From positions 59,282 to 123,281 of the forward strand of contig CAAGHH010000024.1 in assembly GCA_900769615.1 (NCBI GenBank): a stretch of DNA of 64,000 bases. The letters are read 5' to 3'. Below, piece by piece: positions 36,466-45,417 of the stretch. The notes beneath the pieces were generated by a model. The model ran no database searches, was not told where the DNA came from, and worked only from the letters and a program-made list of their open reading frames with translations. A program made the position numbers and the translations under genes. The number at the start of each line of letters is the position of its first letter. The first letter of the stretch is position 1. This DNA is from Selenomonadales bacterium (lineage in GTDB: Bacteria; Bacillota; Negativicutes; Selenomonadales; Selenomonadaceae).

Positions 36466-37488
36466 TTATTCTGGATAAGCAATACCTAGATGTTCATAAC
36501 CAGCTCTGGTAACAACTCTCCCTCTTGGCGTTCGATTAATAAATCCTAACTGCAACAAAAAGGGTTCATAGACATCTTCGATAGTATCCGTACTTTCGCT
36601 TATAGCTGCCGCTAAAGTATCCAAGCCAACAGGACCACCCGCAAATTTCTTTATCATAGTGGAAAGCATCCGTCTATCTGTATGATCAAGACCAGCTTTA
36701 TCGACTTCGAGCATTTGCAGCGCCTTGTCGGCGATAGCATCAGTTATAATGCCATTCCCCTCAAATTGAGCTACATCACGTACTCTTTTCAGCAGTCTAT
36801 TAGCTATTCGCGGGGTTCCACGGGAACGTTTAGCAATTTCCAATGCGCCTCGATCTTCAATAGGAATATTTAAAATCTCCGCCGCACGTTTGATAATAGT
36901 TATCAATGCCTCTGGCGTATAATATTCCAGTCTTGAAATTATACCAAATCTATCTCTTAGCGGTGCTGCCAAAGAACCGGCTTTGGTAGTAGCACCAATA
37001 AGCGTAAAAGGAGCAATATCCAGCCTGATTGAGCGTGCGCTCGGACCCTTGCCTATGATGATATCCAAGGCAAAATCCTCCATAGCTGAATACAGTACTT
37101 CCTCAACACTGCGGGATAACCGATGTATTTCATCGATAAATAGTACATCATGTTCCTGCAAATTAGTCAGCAGAGCTGCTAAATCACCCTGCCTTTCAAT
37201 AGCTGGGCCCGAGGTCTGACGAAAATTAACCCCCATTTCATTAGCAATGATTCCAGCTAATGTCGTTTTGCCAAGACCAGGCGGACCATATAAAAGCACA
37301 TGATCCAAAGCTTCGCCACGTTTCATAGCTGCCTGAATAAATATCGACAAGTTGTTTTTGGCTTTGTCCTGACCAATATATTCACTGAGCTTATGCGGTC
37401 TTAAGCTATACTGCCAGTCATCCGCGGATTGCTCATCCATAGCAACAATTCGATTTTCATCAATATCAGCGAAATTATCTTCTGCCAT
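36466..37488 (-). CDS. ruvB: Holliday junction branch migration ATPase RuvB
   Basis: Hexameric AAA+ motor that drives branch migration with RuvA. Walker A is GPPGLGKTTLA (about 66-76), Walker B is LFIDEIHRL, and sensor 1 is LIGATTKAG. The arginine finger lies in PLRDRFGI. A C-terminal winged helix has GFINRTPRGRVVT. At 340 residues it is standard. It follows ruvA by 36 bases. Confidence 0.98.
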   Translation of the reverse strand: MAEDNFADIDENRIVAMDEQSADDWQYSLRPHKLSEYIGQDKAKNNLSIFIQAAMKRGEALDHVLLYGPPGLGKTTLAGIIANEMGVNFRQTSGPAIERQGDLAALLTNLQEHDVLFIDEIHRLSRSVEEVLYSAMEDFALDIIIGKGPSARSIRLDIAPFTLIGATTKAGSLAAPLRDRFGIISRLEYYTPEALITIIKRAAEILNIPIEDRGALEIAKRSRGTPRIANRLLKRVRDVAQFEGNGIITDAIADKALQMLEVDKAGLDHTDRRMLSTMIKKFAGGPVGLDTLAAAISESTDTIEDVYEPFLLQLGFINRTPRGRVVTRAGYEHLGIAYPE

Positions 37489-37524
37489 TACTGCACCTCC
37501 TTATTTCTGTAATCAAAACTGCTT

Positions 37525-38124
37525 TCAGCCTAAATGGCTTAATTCCTTTAACGCTAATTTAACTATTTCTTCGGTAGATTTACCTTTAGCCGCTTTTTTT
37601 AATACCGGTGTTATTTCCGCTTGACTATAGCCTAAGGCCGTAAGGGCTGCCGTTGCTTCACTTAGTATATCATCAGCGACCTCACCTTCCATTGAAAGAG
37701 ACAATACTTCATCATCACTAGCAGCCAAAGCCATTTTATCCTTTAATTCAAGTATCAGCCGTTCAGCTGATTTTTTTCCTATACCAGGTAATTTAGTAAG
37801 CAGCGTTGCTTGTTTATTTTGAATTGCCTTACATAATGCATTTACTGTTATCGCTGACAAAATTCCCAAAGCAACCTTAGGTCCAATTCCCGATACTCCG
37901 ATCAGCAGCTGAAATACATCATATTCTTCTTCAGTATAAAATCCATATAGCGTTATGCCATCCTGATACACATTCATATAGGTATAGAGCATAGCTGTTT
38001 CATTTAACGTCAACTTGCATCGCGTATTATTCGGAATAAACACCCGATACCCGACACCACCAACATCTAACAGACAGTAATCTGTTTTCAAACCAGCGAC
38101 CTTGCCCCGTAAAAAACCGATCAT
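37525..38124 (-). CDS. ruvA: Holliday junction DNA helicase subunit RuvA
   Basis: Tetramer that binds four-way junctions and loads RuvB. OB fold at residues 1-65 (MIGFLRGKVAGL), two helix-hairpin-helix motifs (LLIGVSGIGPKVALGIL, LLTKLPGIGKKSAERLILEL), and a C-terminal RuvB-binding domain (ATAALTALGYSQAEI). 199 residues. It lies 20 bases after ruvC. Confidence 0.97.
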   Translation of the reverse strand: MIGFLRGKVAGLKTDYCLLDVGGVGYRVFIPNNTRCKLTLNETAMLYTYMNVYQDGITLYGFYTEEEYDVFQLLIGVSGIGPKVALGILSAITVNALCKAIQNKQATLLTKLPGIGKKSAERLILELKDKMALAASDDEVLSLSMEGEVADDILSEATAALTALGYSQAEITPVLKKAAKGKSTEEIVKLALKELSHLG

Positions 38125-38144
38125 TTCATTCTCCTCAAACTAAA

Positions 38145-38642
38145 TTATCCAAGCTGATTGCGCCATACTGGGTTATTTATACAATAAGTAGTGCATATCG
38201 CAATTGCTAGTGCATCAGCTGTGTCATCTGGTTTTGGTGGCTCGGGTAAATGCAAAAGCTTCGTTACCATGTAAATAACCTGATCCTTCGTAGCTTTGCC
38301 ATAACCGGTTACATCCTGCTTTATCTGCATCGGCGTGCGTTCAACTAAGCGCAAATTATTCTTAGCTGCGGTTAAAAGCACTATGCCACGAGCTTGCCCC
38401 ACGGGAATCGCAGTAGTAACATTACGGTTAAAAAAGAGTTTTTCAACCCCCATAACATCAGGCTGATACTTCTTTATCAAACCATCAAGCTCATCATAAA
38501 TCTTTAACAGCCGATCCTCCATCTTCATGTTAGGCGTCGTAAATATTGATCCATAAGCATGTGGAATCAAACGGCTGCCTTTGGCCTCAACAAAACCATA
38601 GCCACAAATAGCAGTGCCTGGGTCAATGCCTAATGCTAACAT
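38145..38642 (-). CDS. ruvC: Holliday junction resolvase RuvC
   Basis: Dimeric nuclease that resolves Holliday junctions. ALGIDPGTAICGYG contains the first catalytic Asp, GVEKLFFNRN the Glu, and DDTADALAIAI the last two Asp. 165 residues from the ATG at 38642, preceded by GAGGGGAG. In-frame codons further upstream overlap the terminator after yebC and are not used. It heads the ruvCAB-queH-spoIID-queA run. Confidence 0.97.
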   Translation of the reverse strand: MLALGIDPGTAICGYGFVEAKGSRLIPHAYGSIFTTPNMKMEDRLLKIYDELDGLIKKYQPDVMGVEKLFFNRNVTTAIPVGQARGIVLLTAAKNNLRLVERTPMQIKQDVTGYGKATKDQVIYMVTKLLHLPEPPKPDDTADALAIAICTTYCINNPVWRNQLG

Positions 38643-38662
38643 AAATTCTCCCCTCAATACGG

Positions 38663-38690
38663 AAAAATGGGCCCAATTAATTGAGCCCAT
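38663..38690 (-). terminator. rho-independent terminator after yebC
   Basis: ATGGGCTC pairs with GGGCCCAT around AATTAATT, followed on the minus strand by TTTTTCC. It lies about 25 bases past the yebC stop and 20 bases before the ruvC start. The ruv run may depend on a promoter here or on read-through. Confidence 0.7.
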
Positions 38691-38714
38691 CTTCTTGGCT
38701 ATTTTTCTGAAAGA

Positions 38715-39446
38715 TTATTCATCTTCCATTTCATAGTTGCTGTAGACGTTTTGTACATCGTCATTTTCTTCTAATGCTTCTTCAAGGCTCTGCATTTTTT
38801 CTGCATCCTTACCTGAAAGCTTAACCGTATTATCCGGAACCATAGTAATTTCAGCAGAAGCTGTTTCAATGCCTTTTTCAGCTAGCGCCTTTTCAATATC
38901 ATCATAGGCTTCCGGCTCAGCTACAACTTCAAAAGCTTCGCCTTCGTCCTTCATATCATCAGCACCAGCTTCCAAAACAATTTCCATTAAAGCGTCTTCA
39001 TCATCAAAAACTTCCTTTTCGATAACAAAAATAGCTTTTTTCTTGAACATCCAGCCAACACAACCGTCCTGACCAAGATTGCCGCCAAATTTAGAAAAGA
39101 GATGCCGTACATCAGCTGCCGTACGATTGCGGTTATCCGTAAGAATATCAAGCATTACTGCCGTGCCAGCCGGACCATAACCTTCATAGGTAAGTTCTTC
39201 GTAGCTGTTGCCCTCAGTTGCTCCAAGACCTTTTTGAATTGCCCGATTGATATTATCTTTCGGAATGTTATTCGCTTTAGCTTTTGATAAAGCCAGCTTA
39301 AGTCGCATATTACCCGTCGGATCACTGCCGCCCATACGAACAGCGATGGTTATTTCTCTACCAATTTTAGTAGTAATTTTGCCACGAATCGCATCGTTAG
39401 CACCCTTTTTACGTTTAATATTTGCCCATTTAGAATGTCCTGACAT
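38715..39446 (-). CDS. YebC/TACO1-family protein
   Basis: Family of DNA-binding regulators; recent work also assigns YebC a translation role at polyproline stretches. It starts MSGHSKWANIKRKKGANDAIRG, a near-invariant signature, and 243 residues is standard. GGNLGQDGCVGWMF and DVQNVYSNYEM mark the middle domain and the end. Its place before ruvC matches the common yebC-ruvC order. Confidence 0.96.
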   Translation of the reverse strand: MSGHSKWANIKRKKGANDAIRGKITTKIGREITIAVRMGGSDPTGNMRLKLALSKAKANNIPKDNINRAIQKGLGATEGNSYEELTYEGYGPAGTAVMLDILTDNRNRTAADVRHLFSKFGGNLGQDGCVGWMFKKKAIFVIEKEVFDDEDALMEIVLEAGADDMKDEGEAFEVVAEPEAYDDIEKALAEKGIETASAEITMVPDNTVKLSGKDAEKMQSLEEALEENDDVQNVYSNYEMEDE

Positions 39447-39479
39447 TAGGAATACCGCTCCTTTTTGCTATATTATGCA

Positions 39480-39506
39480 AATGCCCTGCTAGGCAAGACA
39501 TTCGCG
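39480..39506 (-). terminator. hairpin after tyrS, possible weak terminator
   Basis: On the minus strand, AATGTCTTGC pairs with GCAGGGCATT (two G-U pairs) around a three-base loop. Only a short T-run follows, so it may be leaky. It lies about 50 bases past the tyrS stop and 35 bases before yebC. Confidence 0.45.
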
Positions 39507-39554
39507 TTTCAATCAACTTTTTCAGTATACTACGATAAATTTATTTCGTCAAAA

Positions 39555-40778
39555 TTATTTGCAAAGCTTATAATATTTTTTCTTGCCTTTTTTGACGATG
39601 GTTTCACCATCTTTGAAGTCGGCATCTGTCAAAATATAATCAACATCACTTACCTTGACATCATTAAGTGAAAGTCCATTTTGCTGAATCAAACGACGTC
39701 CTTCACTCTTAGAAGCAAATACCTTGCCCGCAGTCAATACGTCCAGTAATTTTTTATCTATTTCGACCTTTACCGTCGGCATATCAGCTGCCGCCCCAGC
39801 ACCGCCGAACAATGCTTCAGCTGCTTTCTTGGCTTTATCAGCTTCTTCTTCGCCATGAACAATTTTCGTAACTTCGTATGCCAGCACTGACTTAGCTTCA
39901 TTTATTTTTGAGCCTTCCAGCGAAGCTAACTTTTTAACCTCAGTCATTGGCAGGAAGGTTAAAAGTGACAAGCATTTTTCAACATCAGCATCATCAACAT
40001 TGCGCCAATACTGATAGAATTCATACGGGCTAGTCTTTTCGGCATCAAGCCACAAGGCACCGCCGGCAGTTTTGCCCATTTTCTTGCCATCACTCTTAGT
40101 CAATAGTTTATTGGTAAGACCATAGACCGTCGTGTTATTTTTGCGACGATTTAATTCAACACCGGCAATAATATTTGACCACTGATCATCACCGCCCATC
40201 TCAAGCTTGCAGCCATAACGGCGATTCAGTTCCAGGAAATCATACCCCTGCATAACCATATAGTTGAATTCTAAGAACGTGAGCCCCTTTTCCCAACGCT
40301 GTTTATAGCATTCAGCTGCCAACATTCTATTAACCGTAAAGCAAGCTCCGACATCACGCAGCAAATCAATATAATTGAGTTTGCGCAGCCAGTCACCATT
40401 ATTAACCATGATTGCCTTGCCATCACTGAAGTCAATAAACCGGGAAATCTGCTTTTTAAAGCACTCGCAGTTATGCTCAATATCTTCATCGGTGAGCATC
40501 TTGCGCATATCACTGCGACCAGTCGGATCACCTACAGTGCCTGTACCACCGCCAACTAAACAGATTGGTCTATGCCCAGCCCGCTGCATGTGTGCCATAG
40601 CCATAAGTGCTATAAAATGACCAGCATGCAGACTATCCGCCGTTGGATCGAAACCAATATAGAATGTAACCTGTTCTTTGGCAAAAAGCTCTCTAAGTTC
40701 TGCTTCATTAGTACATTGCGCTACAAAGCCACGTTCCTTTAAAGTATCAAATACATTTACATTTTCGTTTGCCAACAA
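39555..40778 (-). CDS. tyrS: tyrosyl-tRNA synthetase
   Basis: Charges tRNA-Tyr. Class I core with the HIGH-type motif DSLHAGHF, the tyrosine-binding NYMVMQGYDFLEL and the KMSKS-type motif KSDGKKMGKT. The C-terminal S4-like RNA-binding domain covers the last 70 residues (VFASKSEGRRLIQQNG). 407 residues. No ATG fits the start: it begins at one of two TTG codons (40778 or 40775) after AAGGGAGAGAG. Its leader is only 22 bases after the penicillin-binding protein gene, and no T-box is seen for it. Confidence 0.96.
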   Translation of the reverse strand: MLANENVNVFDTLKERGFVAQCTNEAELRELFAKEQVTFYIGFDPTADSLHAGHFIALMAMAHMQRAGHRPICLVGGGTGTVGDPTGRSDMRKMLTDEDIEHNCECFKKQISRFIDFSDGKAIMVNNGDWLRKLNYIDLLRDVGACFTVNRMLAAECYKQRWEKGLTFLEFNYMVMQGYDFLELNRRYGCKLEMGGDDQWSNIIAGVELNRRKNNTTVYGLTNKLLTKSDGKKMGKTAGGALWLDAEKTSPYEFYQYWRNVDDADVEKCLSLLTFLPMTEVKKLASLEGSKINEAKSVLAYEVTKIVHGEEEADKAKKAAEALFGGAGAAADMPTVKVEIDKKLLDVLTAGKVFASKSEGRRLIQQNGLSLNDVKVSDVDYILTDADFKDGETIVKKGKKKYYKLCK

Positions 40779-40800
40779 ACTCTCTCCCTTTTAAGCAATA

Positions 40801-42906
40801 TTAATTTCGGCCTTTGCTGACACCGCCACCTGGCTCAGGTGGTGCAACATCATTTGCCGGAACATTTTCTGGCTGACCGGCTGGACTTGGCAATGACTGT
40901 TTATTATCACTGCCAGCTTTAGCATTTTTATCAGTCAGCTTAGTATTATCTTTTTTGTTATTATCTTTAGCTTTTATACCTGATTTTTTATCATCATCAA
41001 GCTCATAAACCCGATCGCCTTTACTTGCCGCCGATGAGCCATCAAAGTTTTTAGCTGGAGTCTGCGCCAACGCCTTTTGCATAAATGCCTTCCAGATCTC
41101 GGCTGGCAATTGACCGCCCATAACACCACGCATTGGTGTATTATCATCATTGCCCATCCAAACGCCAGCTACCAAATCTGGTGTATAACCGACAAACCAA
41201 GCATCATGGTAATTGCTGGTGGTACCAGTTTTGCCAGCTGCTGGCCGCCCGATATCAGCTTTCCGACCAGTACCATTTTTGATAACAGTTTGCAGCATGT
41301 CAGTAAGTTCAGCAGCGCTATTGGCGCTGATAACACTATTCTGCTTTGGTTCAGATTGTTCGAGTACTTTGCCATTGCGGTCAAGCACCTTCACTATAAC
41401 AACCGGCTCAACATGCACGCCTTTATTAGCAAAAGTCCCATAAGCACTAGTTATCTCTAATGGCGTTACACCTTTAGTCATACCGCCAAGTGCCGTAGCT
41501 AACTGCTTATCATTCTGGGCACCGTCCAGCACAAATGTCGATATTCCCATTGCCTGTGCATAATAAATGGGTTTATCAATACCTATTTTCTGCGCAATTT
41601 TTACCGTAGGTACATTTATCGAATGTTGCGCTACTTCGCGCATAGTAACCTTGCCACTAAAGCTGCCACTGTCATTTTGCGGACGCCAGCCGCCAATATC
41701 TATTGGCGCATCATTTATAACGGTATTAGGCGTAAAATGCTCCTCAAGTGCCGCAGCAAATACAAATGGTTTAAACGCCGACCCAGGCTGACGAACGGCC
41801 ATAGTAGCACGATTAAACTGATCTGTTCCCCTGCCACCAACCATGGCCTTTATATATCCATTATGCGGGTCAATTGCGACAATAGCTGCCTGTGGCTGTT
41901 GCACCCCATTGCCATCCGTGCGATACGTTGGCAATTTTTTTACCGCTGCCTCAGCGGCCTTTTGCATGTCCATATCAAGGGTGGTATAAATTTTTAGTCC
42001 TTCTTTATAGACAGCATCCGCACCATATTTATCAATGAGTGTCTGCGTTACATAATCAATAAAATAAGCTGCCGTATTATCTTTTTCTTTCGCTACCGGT
42101 TTAACCAGCGTCAATTGCTCCTGCTTGGTTTTTTGTGCCTGACTGTTAGCTATATAGCCATATTTAGCCATCTGATCAAGCACTACTGCCTTGCGTGCCT
42201 GCGCTGCCTGCATATTATTCGCGGGTGAATAATAATTCGGGCTTTTCGGGATTCCTGCCAGCATGGCACACTCATTTAATGTCAGCTTATCAACATCCTT
42301 GCCGAAATAAGTCTGCGCCGCAGCCTGCACGCCATAAGCACCTTGTCCGAAATAAATCTGATTAAGGTACATTTCCAAAATTTCTTGTTTAGTATACTGT
42401 CTTTCTAATTGCAAAGCCAAAAATACTTCCTGAATTTTGCGGGTAATAGTCCGATCCTGCGTTAAATACGCATTCTTAGCTAACTGCTGGGTGATAGTTG
42501 AACCACCTTCAGACACTCCTCGGCCACGAATATTCGCATATAAGGCACGCATGATACCACGCGGATCTACCCCTGAATGCTCATAAAAACGATTGTCTTC
42601 GACAGCAACAAAGGCATTTTGCAGATCCTTTGGCACTTGTTCGATTTTTACTGGACGACGATTCTCAGCTGCATGAACATTGGCTATTTCATTGCCATTT
42701 ATATCATAAATCTGCGATGACGCCGGTGGTAAAATATCATTTGCCAAATCCGGTTTGGTATTCATGCTAGCGGTTAAAAAACCACAGCCTATTCCTGTCA
42801 GCATAACTAAAATAACTAAGCCAAAACCTAATATTATCCTCTTAGCAGTGCTGCCACTTTTTTTTGCGGGACGCTTTTGACGGCTCGTATTTGCACGTTT
42901 TTCCAT
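40801..42906 (-). CDS. class A penicillin-binding protein (PBP1A type)
   Basis: Bifunctional enzyme that polymerises and cross-links peptidoglycan at the outer face of the membrane. A basic cytoplasmic tail and a membrane segment (IILGFGLVILVMLTGIGCGFL) precede the transglycosylase (FVAVEDNRFYEHSGVDPRG, GGSTITQQLAKN). The transpeptidase has SAFK at RQPGSAFKPF, SIN at AQHSINVP, and KTG at AAGKTGTTSN. 701 residues. The last 70 are Lys/Asp/Pro-rich low complexity. It shares a transcript with tyrS. Confidence 0.95.
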   Translation of the reverse strand: MEKRANTSRQKRPAKKSGSTAKRIILGFGLVILVMLTGIGCGFLTASMNTKPDLANDILPPASSQIYDINGNEIANVHAAENRRPVKIEQVPKDLQNAFVAVEDNRFYEHSGVDPRGIMRALYANIRGRGVSEGGSTITQQLAKNAYLTQDRTITRKIQEVFLALQLERQYTKQEILEMYLNQIYFGQGAYGVQAAAQTYFGKDVDKLTLNECAMLAGIPKSPNYYSPANNMQAAQARKAVVLDQMAKYGYIANSQAQKTKQEQLTLVKPVAKEKDNTAAYFIDYVTQTLIDKYGADAVYKEGLKIYTTLDMDMQKAAEAAVKKLPTYRTDGNGVQQPQAAIVAIDPHNGYIKAMVGGRGTDQFNRATMAVRQPGSAFKPFVFAAALEEHFTPNTVINDAPIDIGGWRPQNDSGSFSGKVTMREVAQHSINVPTVKIAQKIGIDKPIYYAQAMGISTFVLDGAQNDKQLATALGGMTKGVTPLEITSAYGTFANKGVHVEPVVIVKVLDRNGKVLEQSEPKQNSVISANSAAELTDMLQTVIKNGTGRKADIGRPAAGKTGTTSNYHDAWFVGYTPDLVAGVWMGNDDNTPMRGVMGGQLPAEIWKAFMQKALAQTPAKNFDGSSAASKGDRVYELDDDKKSGIKAKDNNKKDNTKLTDKNAKAGSDNKQSLPSPAGQPENVPANDVAPPEPGGGVSKGRN

Positions 42907-42943
42907 GAGCTGCCTCCTTAAATTTATACCGTTTCATTGTAGC

Positions 42944-42993
42944 AAAAATAATGGACACTATCAAGCCTAGCGCCCGATTCTGTCCATTATTTA
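42944..42993 (-). terminator. terminator at the end of the xseA-to-mutS2 run
   Basis: AATAATGGACA and TGTCCATTATT form an 11-base stem with a long loop that includes TAGCG. On the minus strand a T-rich tract follows (ATTTTTGC). It separates mutS2 (stop 43022) from the PBP gene. Confidence 0.75.
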
Positions 42994-43021
42994 ATCTTAT
43001 GTTCTGCTTTTTGGGTTATCA

Positions 43022-45391
43022 TTATTTCAGTTCAACTAAAGTTGCCCCAGTTCCACCTTCATTGATATCCGCAAATTGATAGCTAAGGACGCTCTTATGC
43101 CGTTTAAGATAATTATGTACGCCTTTGCGCAAAGCGCCCGTCCCCTTGCCATGGATTATCAGCACCTGCGACAGCCCGGCCATAACCGCATCGTCAAGGA
43201 ATTTCCCAATAATTATCTCGGCTTCATCAACCATCATTCCCCGAATGTCAATATCACGGCTGATAGTCTGAGTTTTTCGCAAGAACCCATTGACCGCACT
43301 TTTTTTACTTGACTTAACAGCTATTTCTGTTTCTTTATGCGAAACAAAAGTACAAGCGGACGTTTTTACTTTCGTGCGCAAACTGCCAATCTGCACGGTT
43401 AAATCCTTACCATCAATTGAAAGAATCGTTCCCTTTTGATCAAGTTTTTTTACATAAACCGTATCGCCAATAGCAATTTTTTTCAAATCAATACGCTGAC
43501 CGATGCCATTTTGTGCCATAATTCCAGGACGCGCCTTAGCAAAAGCATCGTTTAGTTTAGCTCTGGCTTCCTGAATCGCCTGCTGCCGTTTTTTTATGCC
43601 CTGATCATCAAACTGCTCTTTAAGCGCACTGATTACAGCCTCTGATTCACGTTTGGTTTGACGAATCATAGCTGCACTCTTATCCTTAGCTTTGCGGATA
43701 ATGTCGCCTTTTTTCTGACTTAATTCTTCTTTAGCTTTAGCTAATTTTGCCTCTAACTGCTGAACTCGCTGCTGCCGCTCAGCTATATCAGCATTACGGG
43801 CCTCATACATAAGCTTTTCATTTTCCAGCTGATTTATGACATGTTCAAACTGAGCATGGTCGGCTTTTACCAGCTGTTTGGCCCGCAAAATAAGCGCATC
43901 AGATAAACCAAGGCGCTTGCTTATCGCAAATGCATTACTAGCCCCAGGAATACCTATCAGCAATTTATAGGTCGGACGCAACGTCTCAACATCAAACTCC
44001 ACGCAAGCATTTTCAATACCATCAGTAGTATAGGCAAATGTTTTCAGCTCGGAATAATGCGTCGTAGCCACTGTCGTTGCTTGTATTTTAAGCAATCTTT
44101 CCAAAATCGACATTGCCAGCGCCGCCCCTTCTTCTGGGTCAGTACCAGCACCAAGCTCATCTAACAGCAGTAAATCTTCGCGCTCAACCTTAGCCAGGAT
44201 CCTGACAATATGCGTCATGTGCGCCGAAAAAGTTGATAAACTCTGTTCAATACTTTGCTCATCACCAATATCAGCATAAATATTTTGATAAACTGCAATC
44301 TCTGAATCCGGTTCTACTGGCAAATAACAGCCCGACTGAGCCATAAGTACCATCAGTCCTAAGGTCTTCATACTGACAGTCTTACCACCAGTATTAGGAC
44401 CAGTAATGAGGAGCATCCGATAAGCTTCACCAATAACAATTGTCGTCGGCACAACCTTATCTTTAGCTATCAATGGATGACGAGCCTTCTTTAATACCGT
44501 TCGTCCTTCATTATTAAGCTTAGGTAAAACAGCATCCATATCCTGAGCTAATCTAGCTTTAGCAAAGGCAAAATCAATATCAGCTAGTATTGCTATATTA
44601 TAAGCAAGCGTTTCCCGTTCTTTGCTTATCGCTGCCGATAGCTGGCGTAATATTCGTCTTATTTCCTGTTCTTCTGCTAAAGCCAGCTGTTTAATATCGT
44701 TATTTAGTTCAACTACTGCCATCGGTTCAATAAAAAGCGTGGAACCGCTAGCTGACTGATCATGAATCAGGCCAGGAAAATGCGCTTTATATTCAGCTTT
44801 TACAGGAATAACATAGCGATCATCACGCACCGTAACAATTGCATCCTGAAACATCCGCTGATAATTTGCGTTATGGAGTATCTGCTGCACTTTATCCTTT
44901 ATGCGTACTTGTGAGGATTTTAATTCTCGCCGAATACGGCTTAATTCTACACTAGCATTTTCCCGCATATTGCCATGCTCATCAATAGTATTATTTAAGT
45001 CACGTTCTAATTGACCTAATATTTCCAGCGAATGAGCCCATTCTTTTAATATTGGTGCCTCAATTTCCAAATCCCGAAAAAAATATTTTACATTGCGCAT
45101 GGCATAAAGCGTGCTCATTATTTCCTGCATTTCGCCAAGGTCAAGCGTTGCCCCTTTGCCAGCTTTTTTTAGCAATGGTCGAATATCATAAATCCCCCCC
45201 ATTGGTGGTGATTTTAAAGCAAAAACATTTACAGCTTCACTAGTTTCCTGCTGCCATTCTGCTATTTCATCAAAATCCGAACTAGGATAAAGTCTGCGTG
45301 CTTTTTCCTTACCCAAGCTAGAACCAGCTCTCGCTTCAAGCATGGCAGTTATTTTTTCATACTCTAGTATTTTAAACGATTCATTTTCCAT
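43022..45391 (-). CDS. mutS2: endonuclease MutS2
   Basis: MutS-like ATPase that limits recombination between diverged DNA and helps rescue stalled, collided ribosomes in some species. The Walker A motif is GPNTGGKT (about 335-342), Walker B is LLLLDELGAGTDP, then a long coiled coil (about 510-620). The C-terminal Smr nuclease domain has DIRGMMVDEAE and LIIHGKGTGALRKGV. 789 residues. It is the last gene of the run, 26 bases after the U32 gene. Confidence 0.95.
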   Translation of the reverse strand: MENESFKILEYEKITAMLEARAGSSLGKEKARRLYPSSDFDEIAEWQQETSEAVNVFALKSPPMGGIYDIRPLLKKAGKGATLDLGEMQEIMSTLYAMRNVKYFFRDLEIEAPILKEWAHSLEILGQLERDLNNTIDEHGNMRENASVELSRIRRELKSSQVRIKDKVQQILHNANYQRMFQDAIVTVRDDRYVIPVKAEYKAHFPGLIHDQSASGSTLFIEPMAVVELNNDIKQLALAEEQEIRRILRQLSAAISKERETLAYNIAILADIDFAFAKARLAQDMDAVLPKLNNEGRTVLKKARHPLIAKDKVVPTTIVIGEAYRMLLITGPNTGGKTVSMKTLGLMVLMAQSGCYLPVEPDSEIAVYQNIYADIGDEQSIEQSLSTFSAHMTHIVRILAKVEREDLLLLDELGAGTDPEEGAALAMSILERLLKIQATTVATTHYSELKTFAYTTDGIENACVEFDVETLRPTYKLLIGIPGASNAFAISKRLGLSDALILRAKQLVKADHAQFEHVINQLENEKLMYEARNADIAERQQRVQQLEAKLAKAKEELSQKKGDIIRKAKDKSAAMIRQTKRESEAVISALKEQFDDQGIKKRQQAIQEARAKLNDAFAKARPGIMAQNGIGQRIDLKKIAIGDTVYVKKLDQKGTILSIDGKDLTVQIGSLRTKVKTSACTFVSHKETEIAVKSSKKSAVNGFLRKTQTISRDIDIRGMMVDEAEIIIGKFLDDAVMAGLSQVLIIHGKGTGALRKGVHNYLKRHKSVLSYQFADINEGGTGATLVELK

Positions 45392-45417
45392 TATGGGAAC
45401 TCCCTAATCTATTTAAC

